DNA of 64,000 bases from Hyphodiscus hymeniophilus (taxonomy: Eukaryota > Ascomycota > Leotiomycetes > Helotiales > Hyphodiscaceae): assembly GCA_016508695.1 (NCBI GenBank), contig VNKQ01000011.1, forward strand, positions 1,426,001 through 1,490,000. The letters run 5' to 3'. The position numbers and the translations under genes are program-made. Shown here one piece after another: positions 12,221 through 22,978 of this stretch. Under the pieces are notes generated by a model. It was not told the DNA's origin, did no database searches, and saw only the letters and a list, made by a program, of their open reading frames with translations. The stretch's first letter is position 1. Each line of letters opens with the position of its first letter.

Positions 12221-15200
12221 ATGGATCCATTGACCGCACTTTCGCTGGCCGGTACTGTCATCCAGTTTGTTGATTTCGGAACAAAGCTGCTTGGGACCGC
12301 GGGAGAGCTGTACAAATCCACGACAGGTTCTCTAGGTGTCCACACAGAAATCGAACTTACAGCCAGCGATCTACGAGCAGTGATAGTCAAGTTACGAGGG
12401 TCTGTTCCTGTGTCAGCTAGTCAATCGATCGATGATCCTTGGAGAATTTTTGCACAAATCTGCGACGAGGCAGCGAGCGTCGCAGATGAGCTGGTCGAGC
12501 GACTCACTCAACTTAGGGTCAAACATGGGAAGCATCGAGTTTGGCATACCATTCAAAGCGTAGTAAAGACCTTGTGGTCACCAAAGGAGATCGCGGCTCT
12601 ACAGAAGAGGCTCTCTGGCTTCAGAGAAGCGTTGGTGACCCGGGTAGTCGTTTCCATCAGGTCAGTTGCACTTGCCTCGACTTCAAGGTACTATGACTGA
12701 CAGCTCCAGGGACTTCCTTGATCATGAGGCCATTCGCAACTCCGCTCGCTTCGATACGCTGGATGCTACAACACAACAGATTGTTTCGTCACTGCTTGAA
12801 GCTCAAATCAATACCACAGACCGGCACCAGCGGCTTTCTCGAGAGTTCCGTGACGGAATGAACTCCCTCACAATTACAATTACTCATCTTCTAAGCCGCC
12901 TCGAGTCCTTGAATCAAGACAGCCATCGCCGAACTAGAGACACCATCCTAGAAGGAATCTGCAAGAACAAAGGATTTTCTTTTGGTGGGCAGTCTATAAC
13001 CTCTGCGATTGAAATGCTCGATATCTCCGATGACGCTGAACAGAAGCTACGAAGGTCCGTTCAGCGGGGTATCATTGAAAGCTTGAGGTTCCCCGCCATG
13101 ACAAATCGTTACGAGGATGTTGACGAAGCATACCCGAGTACCTTTGAATGGGCTTTTGAGGATTCGACCGAGGAACATTTGCCCTGGGACAATTTTTCAG
13201 ACTGGCTGAGAACAGGGCGTGATGTTTACTGGGCTGCCGGCAAAGCAGGCTCTGGAAAATCTACCCTCATGAAACACATTGTCGACAGTCCACGGACGAA
13301 GAATTACCTGGATAGATGGGCTAAGGATAAGCTCTGCATTGCCTCTTTCTTCTTTTGGAACAGTGGGACAAGAGAGCAAAAGTCCCAATTGGGACTCTTT
13401 CGAGCTCTGCTCTATCAAGTTCTCAGTAGGTACCCCGAGCTGGTTCCCGTCATACTTCCGGACGTCTGGGCAACCTCGTACTCAAGAGCCGTTCGAGATG
13501 ACTGGGACGAGAGGGATCTTGTAGAAGGCACATGGCCTTCACAGCAACTTACCGCAGCCTTAAAGGGTCTGGATACCCAGAAGATCGTTCCTGTGCAAGT
13601 CTGCCTCGTTGTGGATGGGCTAGACGAATTCGATGGAGATCACGAGCAACTCGGCCAACTATTCAAAGACATTACTTCATCTGGCCAAGTCAAAGTGTGT
13701 TTATCGAGCAGGCCGTGGGTGGTTTTCGAGGGTTTATTCAAAGACTGCCCAAAACTACGATTACAAAATCTGACACATAACGATATCACATCGTATGTCA
13801 CAGGTAAGGTGGGTAGGAATACGGCCTTCCAGAGCCTGGCAAAGCTATATCCTGAAGAGGCTCCTGCCTTTATCCACGAGATTGTGAATAAGGCGGATGG
13901 TGTCTTCCTTTGGGTTCGGCTAGTTGTGCAGTCTCTTCTGGGCGGAATCAGAAATATGGACGAGATGTCAGATCTCTGGACCCGGCTACGTGGTTTCCCA
14001 CAAGAATTGGAGCCTCTATACAACAGACTGCTGGATCTCGTTGAGCCGCTTTATATGCCCTGGTTTTCGAAGGCTTCTGAGATACTTCAGGCCAATCACA
14101 TGGCCGGCACAAGTCCATTTATTTACTCATTAGATTGTCACCGTGTCGGCCCTCTTGCAGTAGCAGACTTCTATTTAGCAATCAACGAAAACGTTGATAT
14201 CACTCAATGCCAGGATTCGAAATACTTCGAAGAAAGGTGCAGAATCATAGCTCACCAGCTAACGGCTCGGTGCGCTGGGTTCTTTGAGATTTCGAAGCCA
14301 AAGGCTGCTAAAACTCTCTGTGACCGGACGACGCTCATAAGATACTTCCACAGAACTGCAAGAGACTTTTTGGAATCAGGAACCTGTTGCGCAAGACTAT
14401 TGAAAGAGACGCATGGTACCGAGTTTAATCCGAACGTCTGTTTGATGAGAGCTGGGATCCGTCTTCTTTGGATTTCTACGCTACAATCGCGGGAACTGGA
14501 CAACACGCGCCGCGGCGATCGTCAAGAGTGTGTCATTTCACTTTCGGGAGATATTTTGCTTTACGCGTGCCACGCCAATGCCGATGTACAGAGCCACAGC
14601 ACGCAGAGCAAACTACTCGATGTATTCTGCCATGTGATGACGACATATGACAGTAACTGCGGACATGCTAAAGGGCAATGGCTAGTAGACACGCTGATTA
14701 GCACAATGGGACCAGGACCCTATATGCCGAATTTTCTACGGCTGGCAACTTGGTATAATCTCACAGGTTATGTGAGCCTCAACCTTCCAGCAGGTACTTG
14801 GGATGATCCAATTGTGGGCCCATCGGCCATACTCCAATTCTCCCTACCAATCCGAAACGCTTGCTGGATGTACGTGCCGCTGGCTGGAACTGAAATGGTC
14901 TCCCTCCTGCTTGAACGAGGGGCAGATCCCAACAAGAGTGAGAACAGAGACGATTTCAGACCCGAGCTAGGCTCGGACTATAGCGCATGGCAGAACGTTC
15001 TCTACGCAGCAAGTAGCTTCAAAGACAGCAAGTATGATCATGAAGATTGGGTCAAGCCGTACATTGAGGTCATGAGATTGCTCGTCTCAGCTGGGGCAAA
15101 CCCCAACGCCACTATATGGCGTGAAGAGGGAGTATATTGCGCCGTGGATATTGTAAAGCAATTTATGCTTGAGCGCTTTCCGGTGGAAGCGTCAGCGTTA

Positions 15201-15311
15201 TTAGAGGAGCTACAACAGAAATTGGAGCCAGAGCGGAATACAAGAAAGAGAGCAAGAGATTGGCAACATTGCCAACCAGTTGAGAACAAAAGAGTCCATA
15301 CACGCGAGTAG
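12221..15311 (+). CDS. NACHT/STAND (NLR-like) receptor with ankyrin-like repeats
   Basis: Two exons, 12221-12660 and 12710-15311, with a 49-nt intron; 1,013 aa. Fungal STAND proteins are signal-transducing NTPases used in non-self recognition and programmed cell death. Residues 1-146 are an N-terminal effector-type region starting MDPLTALSLAGTVIQFVDFG, a common first segment of fungal NACHT proteins (HeLo-like assignment is inference). Walker A GKAGSGKST is at 324-332 and Walker B LVVDGLDEF at 446-454. A helical region follows with the segment GVFLWVRLVVQSLLGGI and LYNRLLDLV typical of this architecture. Two ankyrin-like units are visible near 876 (MVSLLLERGADPN) and 935 (VMRLLVSAGANPN); they are far apart and few, so the repeat region looks short or degenerate. 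No neighbouring partner gene is evident. Confidence 0.9.
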
Positions 15312-17599
15312 TATGGTTCGGAACGCATATATGGACACACATTCCGTCGTCATGATCTCAATTTCCAAGGACAGCAGGACCTTCCCTTGCAGATCTGGGG
15401 ATCCGATGGACGGGAGGTACAGGCAGGGCAAAGGTGTGCACCGCAAGATACTTATATCAACAACATTCCATTCAAGGTCAGATTCTCACAGACGACACTG
15501 AGCGAGAGCGAACGAGAACTTACTGCAGCAGAACGATCTAACGACAAGATCACTCTAGCTCACACTCTTACATATGCCCATTTGTCCTCTTGCAAAAAGC
15601 AGTCTACTATTTCACAATGCATCAGCAATCGGCAAAGCAATGCAACAGTCAACAGGCAGAAAAGTGTCTCAGAAGCCAAACTCGCAGGACTTGCGCGAAT
15701 GATTTCGCATTTCTCTCGGCGAGGGATGTGATGTGAACGTTGCCTCTGAAATCCGGACCGTGGAAATGGAATGGAGCATGGTAAGCTGATTTGTATGCTA
15801 AGGGGACGGGGAACTTCTCTTGTGTCGATCTCGATTTCGAATAGCTTTACAAGACGTCTCTCCACGAAGCTAATTAGGAGGTACATCCAGTTGTTCACGG
15901 CCAATCACAACTCAAGTCCTCAAGTCCTCAAGTCCTCATCCCCGCCTCCCCCTTAACCGCCGTGCTTGATGTAAGTATAGTCAACACGCCCGAGTCTCAC
16001 GAGTCACGAGGCAACCTCTCAGCCCTACCACACAAGCGTCAATGAGCCTGAGCTGATACAGCTGATGTGCGCAGGATCAATTGGGGAGGGGGTAGGGCGA
16101 GGGTGACGGAGGCCTATGAGGTAAAGTCCGGGCCAGTGAGATCCATTCATTCCTTGCGCACGTAACAAACTACCCAATACGGTATGGGTTGGATCAGCAG
16201 CGCAGCCGCATCAGCCACACCCACAGCCACAGTTACTTTTCGCCTGGGGCTGTCTGTCCGGAGGAGTCCGGACATGACGTCTTTTCCGTTCACTCACCTG
16301 GCCCATACAGTACGTGGACACGGGAACGGGGGTGACCTCGCTTACCAATCATTGATTCGTGCAGCGGCCAAATTCAGCGTCGCGTGGCGTGGGTCGCGTG
16401 GGTGAAGGGATGAGAGAAGCGAGAAGAGAAAAGGGAAAGGAGAAAAGGGAAAGGGGAAAGGGGAAAGGAGAAAGGCGATAAGACAGAATCGTACGAGAAC
16501 TACAGTAAGTGGAGTTGTGTGACTGAATTGACTGACTCTGGGTCGTGGGAGAGAGAAATAATGGTGTGATGTTGTGAAGATTCATCGGATCATCCCATCC
16601 TCACTGGTCTCTCTCGAGTCTCTTCCCGCTTGCGCATGCGGTCTGGCGATGGCGATAGGGTGACAATGACGAGGGGCTGATGCCCTGCATGACTGGGTGT
16701 AACACCTAGACACCCTCCACGCAGCAGACGGGTCTAGACTACTGTCGACTATGGACTGTATGGACTGTACTCTCTGTACTCGGTAGACAGACTGGAGACA
16801 GTTAGAGTCGAGTCAACAAGCGTGCACCATTGCCATTGCATCGTATTGTGTTGGAGGAGCCGACAATGCATTCATTCTCCAGTACTGTACTGTACATAGG
16901 AAAGCGTTGATGAGAACAAAGAAGTGAGAGCAACAAAGAGGAAGAAAGAGGCTTCGAGATGTCTTGAAGCCGAGAGAGAGAGAGTAGAGAGTAGGGGACT
17001 CTGGTGCTCCTGTTGCCCCTTCAAGCACAATGACGCAGATATGACCAAGTCCCGAGTCCTTGACGAAATGCTTATGTCAGCCCGACGAAACTTTACTTTT
17101 CAGTACTTTTCAGCCGTGGTGAATGGTGCGCCGGAAATAGGTAGAGTGGGAGTATTCATTGCTTGAGGAGTACGGAGGTAAGTAATCGATCGATTATCGA
17201 ACCACGTATATAGACCACACATGGCTAGATCTCCCGTGATTCCACTTTACAAGTTAGTTACAACCCAACCCGTATAGCTGGGAAAGCGAGTTTGCTTGTA
17301 TTAGGTTTGGTGTTAGTGTTGGTAACTTGGTATTGATGTTTGGTACTTGGGAGTTGGGACGGATATTGTACCCGCGCGCATTGCTCCGACATCCAACAAC
17401 GCCACCAGCGTAGATGATCATTGATCACCGATCACCCAACGCCTCCCCCTTGTCTACATCCGCTACTAGACAACTAGACTAGGAGACTACTAGACTACGA
17501 GACTACTAGACTACACATACATACATGCGTACACCCATCCATACATACATACATCCGTCCATACACACAAACTCTCTCCGACAGTCCGACTACCACAAA
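15312..17599. other. long gene-poor region with polypurine and simple-sequence tracts
   Basis: No supported coding sequence in 2.3 kb. It holds a GA-rich purine tract (about 16405-16475, repeated GGGGAAAG-type units), a CTACTAGACTA-type repeat at ~17460-17512, and CATA/CATC microsatellite at ~17513-17570. The right part is likely promoter and long 5' leader of the phosphatase gene. Confidence 0.5.
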
Positions 17600-18234
17600 A
17601 TGTGCTTGCTAAGAAGATCGGCACCAAACTCTACGGAAACCACCCCTTTTTCATTGACCCTGACCGTCTTCTAATTGAAAGCTTCTCACACGAGCAAACC
17701 ACTTCCACTTCCACTTCCACTTCTACTTCCACTTCCACTTCCACTCCCACTCCTACCTCAATCCTCTCTCCATCAGAGCAAAGCACCGACGATCGTTGCC
17801 CCCATTCCACTCGACTCCCCATTCCATCCCCTTCACCTCCGACCTCCGCCTCCGCCTCCAACCCTCAGCCAAAGCACAGCCCAGCCTCTTGTCTCTGGGC
17901 CTGTCTACCTGTTTCGCCGCATAACTCCCTCCTCACTTCGTCATCGATCGCTTAACGACTCTCCACCACCTACTCAACTACTTCAGCTTCAGTGCTTGAC
18001 TCCTCAGCTACTACTACGTTTGACAAATCTGCACACCGAAGCAGATACCATTTACCTCACTATCTCTTGCTCCTTCCCTGACGCTCCCAAACTTCTTCGC
18101 GACTACACCATAGAAGATGGATTCCCAACGATAAAGACCCGACGAACCCCTCGACGAAACATCTCCGTCCTGCACAACCCCCATCGACGTTGTTCCTCTA
18201 AACACGACCCGGTGAAACAAACACAATCATCAAA
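17600..18234 (+). promoter_or_regulatory. probable long 5' leader of the phosphatase gene with short upstream frames
   Basis: The 635 bp before the phosphatase ATG are C/T-rich, like many fungal 5' UTRs. An ATG at 17600 opens a short frame of about 25 codons, a candidate upstream ORF. A hexanucleotide tract based on ACTTCC occupies about 17701-17752 (about nine imperfect units). Two longer frames here begin only at TTG or GTG and encode low-complexity Pro/Leu or Ser/Thr runs, so I read the stretch as leader, not as protein. Confidence 0.4.
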
Positions 18235-21030
18235 ATGGTTACCAAGACCGCAACAAGGCCGACGCCACGGTCGTCACACTCCCATTCACACCCTCAATCA
18301 CATCGAACTCCCTCCAGACCATCGACCACCCCACATAGCCCTCCAGCACGAATCCCACCCTCTGTTGGACAGGCTTTACCTCCTCCCATTCCGAATACAT
18401 TGCTGCGATCGCCGGGCACACAAACAGATGTTCGCACGCCGAGCCCCAATTACTTTGGTCTCATCGTCGACCCGGCAAGCGACCCAAGAGATTCGGCGGT
18501 AGGTCCCAAAGATAATTGGAGTCCTCCCACGTCATCGATCCGCTCCTTCGGTGCCAATTCTCCAAAGCGTCTCCCGCTGGACGCCAATCCAGATTTCGAG
18601 GCTTTCAGAAGACAGACAGAGTCCAGCAACAGTTTCAATCTGGGTCACGGCAATCTCTCCCATTTCGCATCAACCCCTGGAGTCGTCCCGCCACGACCAA
18701 GACCAGACAGAAGACCGACGAGGACGGATACACAAGAGCAATCGCCAAAGTCTGGACCGAGGGCACGAGATGGGACTCCTGATAAAATGGAACTAGATGG
18801 GGGACGAGAAACAGCATCTGCATCAAAGCGTGGCTCAGATGCGACAATGAATGCACCCTCGTTCTTTGATATACCGCGCCAGGAGTCTCCTGCCGGGATG
18901 ACTATGTCTCCTGCCAGAATGACCATGTCTCCTGTCCAGCGAAATGTCCTCTCGCATCTCGATGATAGACATCCACGGTTATCCTTACCACAGAACAAGG
19001 CAGATCCACCCTCTCCTCATTTCAAAGCACAGAAATCTCGCGAAGATCGCGGCTCTCAAAATCAAAGAGCGGATACTCTACCTGTGGCACTTGAAGATGG
19101 ACCAGTCTTCATTTCCCCAAAGCAATTGACGGACATCAATGAACATATCCCCTCCTCACAATTTCTATTACTCGATCTGCGAGTCTTCCCACAATTCTCT
19201 GCGTCCCGGATACAAGGTGCCCTCAATCTCTGTATACCTACGACCCTGCTGAAACGACCGTCTTTCAACATACAGAAGCTGCAGGAGACCTTTACGAACG
19301 AGGTGGAGAAGGAGAGATTTTCCCAATGGAAGAATGCCAAATTCATCATTGTGTACGATGCCTTTTCCTCGGACAAGAAGGATGCTACATCATCGATCAA
19401 TACTCTGAAGAAGTTTACTACCGAGGGATGGAAAGGCCATCGCTATATTTTGCGAGGGGGCTTCCAAGAGTTCTCGAAGCAATTCTCAAGTTTGGTCGAC
19501 AGCCGATCGAGCCAAGAGATGCAGTCTTCTACAAAGATCAATCTTTCGTGGGATACGAAAATGCCCATGGTGGCACCAGTGGCTGGTGGATGCGCGATGC
19601 CAGCAACAAAGAATGCTGCGAATCCTTTCTTCAGCAATATTCGCCAAAATCAAGATCTCATTGGTGGCGTCGGTCAAATGGATGTTAAGATTCCAGATGA
19701 ATTACAAGACAAAGCAGAAACGATTCTTCCCACATGGCTTGCTGAAGCTGCGGATAAGGCTGATCATGGAAAGAAAGTGTCGGATAAGTTTTTACATCTA
19801 GAACTTGCCGAGCAATCGAGAATGACAAAAGCACTATCTTCGAACGTTTCTTATGGTACACCACACTCAGAAAATAGGGACGTACAGATTGCAGGTATTG
19901 AGAAGGGTGGAAAGAACAGATACAACAACATATGGCCATTCGAGCATGCCCGGGTCAGATTACAAGGTCGTCCCGAGGGTGCTTGCGACTATGTCAATGC
20001 GAGTCACATCAAGTCCTCGCGGAGCAATAAGCGATACATTGCTTCGCAAGGACCTCTGCCAGCCACCTTTGAGGTTAGAGTCTTTATACATATTTTTGAG
20101 CAACCGCTAACATAGCATAGGACTTCTGGAGTGTCATCTGGGACCAAGATGTACGAGTCATAGTCATGCTCACTGCCGAAAAGGAAGGTGGCCAGCTTAA
20201 ATGCCACCCCTACTGGTCAAGCAAGGATTATGGACCCTTGAAACTGAAGAATCTCTCCGAGAAGAAGATATCTCTTGATCTCGCCTTTAAGAAGCATCAG
20301 TCCCCACCAGAGCGTAATGATGCTGGTCGGAGACGGGCAAATACGGTGGCGGACAATGCATCCCCTGTTTCCGCTGCCGCCTCGGCAACATCTGAACCAC
20401 CTCACGCTATAGTTCGGAAGTTTACACTCTCTCATGCCAGCCATCCATTCTTGCCCATGCGCGAGATTACCCAGATCCACTACTCCTCCTGGCCAGATTT
20501 CGGAGCACCAGCAAGTCCGAATCAGCTTCTTGCCCTCGTCGAGCTCAGCAATCAACTGCAACGTGTCTCCTCGTCCGTCACACAATCCCCCGCTCCCCGA
20601 ACCCGAAAATGATGCAGCAGCACGACCGATCCTTGTCCACTGTAGCGCAGGCTGTGGTCGTACCGGCACTTTCTGCACTATTGATACTGTGATCGACATG
20701 CTGAAGCGCCAGCGCAAAGAAATCAAGAGCGGTGTCACACCCATGGAATTCGATGTCGATGTTCCTGCCTCTGTTTCAGATAGTGGAGATTACATGGCAA
20801 AAGGCAGGCCAGTGGCTGATGACTGGATCTTTAATGCGGATCTGGATTTGGTTCAGAAGACGGTGGAGGATTTCAGATGTCAGCGTCTGAGCATGGTTCA
20901 AAGTCTCAGACAATATGTTCTGTGCTACGAGACGGTTTTAGAGTGGATTGCGCAGCAGAATTTCGGTGGCATCAGACCAGTTGGTGGGAGGGAGAGAAGT
21001 GGAAGTGACGGGTTGATCGAGCGAGTCTAA
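18235..21030 (+). CDS. rhodanese-domain protein tyrosine phosphatase (Pyp/Ptp2-like)
   Basis: Exons 18235-20073, 20121-20562 and 20618-21030 give 897 aa. Residues 1-~285 are disordered, Pro/Ser-rich. A rhodanese/Cdc25-like domain spans ~288-425 (LLLDLRVFPQFSASRI, FIIVYDAFSSD); the loop that carries Cys in active rhodaneses reads Y-D-A here, so it is probably a MAPK-docking, non-catalytic module. The tyrosine phosphatase domain follows: DYVNASHIK, RYIASQGPLP, the WPD loop with Asp739, and the P-loop HCSAGCGRTG with catalytic Cys769. Fission yeast Pyp1/Pyp2 and yeast Ptp2/Ptp3 dephosphorylate MAP kinases of stress pathways; that role is inferred. The frame changes between 20560 and 20620; I explain it by a 55-nt GT-AG intron, but a one-base indel at a C5 run is possible. 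Confidence 0.88.
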
Positions 21031-22978
21031 GCGGCGAGGAGAGTAAACCAAGAAGGAACGTACATACCATGGACGAAATACATGGGAAACGACTGCATTT
21101 TCATCTCTGGAGTACAGCACATATATACGAGAAAGAGAAAACGAGCATCGGTGTTTTCACAGATCAGGCAATGGAGCGAGCTGTCTGGTCTTGCATGGAA
21201 GGCGCGGTGGCATGGGCGTGGAGTCTGGCGTGTTTCTGTTTCGTTTTACCTTTAGCGAATAAATAGCATGGATGGGCGGGCATCACTAGAGGTGCGAGAT
21301 GTGTTTAGATGGCATGCTAGCATGAATCGAGAAAGGAAGAAAGAAAATCAATAAATAAAAGGCCGAACAGGAAAGACAACAGTGATCTCTCTTCCTGCCC
21401 TGTGATGGAATATTCTATCGTAAATGTGAGTTTATGAATCTCGTGGTTCCTGCTTTCTTAACCTCTGCCCTCTTGGACTTCTCTGGATTTATTATTCCTG
21501 TGAGGTTCAACCGAGGAGTAATTATGATTACTAGGCCGGAAGTGTTTGAGGTGCTCGACTCGAGACGACTTGATTCCCAAACGATTTACAAGATTTAGTT
21601 CGGTAGATGGTAGATGGTAAATGGTAAATGGTAAATAGTAAATAGTAAACTGAGCTCCTCTCGACGACGTATCAGATTCTATGCTTTTAGCCTTCTTACC
21701 CTCGGTGTTACTGTAGTATTTAAGATTAAGAAGATATAGCTCCTCTCTCTCCTCTGAGATTCTGGGATTCTATCCTTCTTACCCTCCGTGTTACTATAAT
21801 ATTCTAAAATCAAGAAAGATCTAGCTTCGGCAATATCCCATACCCTCGTGTTATACATCTGTTAATTCAGTAGTTATAAATTCTGCGCGACTAGGATTGG
21901 GATTGGGATTGGGATTGGGATCTGGGGAGGGGTTATGTTTACGTTTATGTTTATGTTTATATTTATTAATTATAAATATAATCATGTAGGTAGGTATGTG
22001 CGAGGTAGGTAGGTAGGTATATCTCCGAGTTTTTCTGGTGGAAGTCTCACCCCCACGCCCCCGATACCCCCACAACCTTAATGGTTTTGATTTGGGGGGT
22101 TTTGACATACCTCCGTAGTTCGTAGACCCCAACTGGGCGAATCGCTTTCGTTTTTGGACCTTCTCTGCTTAAAGTGGTAAAGTGGTAAAGTGGTCCTTGA
22201 AGGGCTGCCCCGGCCCTAGCGTGCTTACCGTAACGCCTTTGGAGACAACTAGGGATACCTCCGTCCGTCGAAAAGGCTTGAGGCCGGCCTTCTTTATACA
22301 AGAACAGGAGTACGTCCGTATTTGCATCATGCTTAAAGTACACGGCAATAGCTTCAACGAGGATAACGAGGAATTATTGGCCGGCGCAACGGCGTTAACC
22401 GGCATTTACAGAAAAAAAAATACTCACCTGGTGCATGCATGTTCCAAGCTTCTGTCATACCCATCCTTATCACTCGAACCCTGGATACTACTTCGTATCA
22501 GTTCCGGCAATAGGAAACTGTCCCGGCGACACATCTTAAGAACAGGTTGGCCCCTTGGTGCTTAGGAAGGGTCCGAAGAGCCATTGGACCACGACGGTTC
22601 GAACCCCGCGAAGAAACGTTGGGATCGGCAATCAAGTGAGCTGGTCTAGATAAGCGTTATATATGGGGAAGACATGACATGTAACAAACCCATGCAATGG
22701 AAGTGCATGCAGAGATGAAGGAAGGATCTGCGATAAGAGGATTACGAGCTGTAGTTCTTCGTATCCAGGTTATTTGAATCTTAGAATCCTAGGATTGCAT
22801 TTCTACATTTCTACTACCTATTTCTGGTGCTTCGGTTGACATTTCTTCGTAAGACCGTTTGTACTTGCAACAGAAGGTGTGCAGATTAATCACATCGTGT
22901 GGTTGTTGAGCAGAAACTGCGTGGACTCACAACTACCCATCCTCCCTTGAAGCTTGCAAAAGTTTGCATCACTCCAAC
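21031..22978. other. repeat-rich intergenic region with possible mobile-element debris
   Basis: 1.95 kb with no supported gene. Left to right: a GATGGTAAATGGTAAA-type short tandem (21605-21650), an imperfect direct repeat (21691-21741 and 21774-21826), a (GGGATT)n stretch at ~21895-21920, a GTTTATGTTTAT tract, a GTAGGTAG tract, and a denser 22030-22620 block with scattered frames on both strands but no recognisable protein. Confidence 0.5.
21691..21826 (+). repeat. imperfect tandem duplication, ~83-bp period
   Basis: Copies at 21691-21741 and 21774-21826 share CCTTCTTACCCTC, GTGTTACT and the AAGAAAGAT/AAGAAGATA-AGCT end with point changes. A short third echo (TACCCTCGTGTTATA) lies near 21841. 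The divergence suggests an old duplication. Confidence 0.6.

Noticed and set aside
17675..18502. Long plus-strand frame with Pro/Leu runs before and across the phosphatase start
   Set aside because: It begins at TTG, is low complexity, and overlaps the well-supported phosphatase frame; its composition comes from C/T-rich leader DNA.
21893..21922. Telomere-like repeat (GGGATT)n
   Set aside because: The unit is not the fungal TTAGGG register with long arrays; only about four copies inside a gene-bearing region.
22578..22610. tRNA gene
   Set aside because: A-box-like and B-box-like pieces are on opposite strands in the wrong order and the T-stem does not pair.
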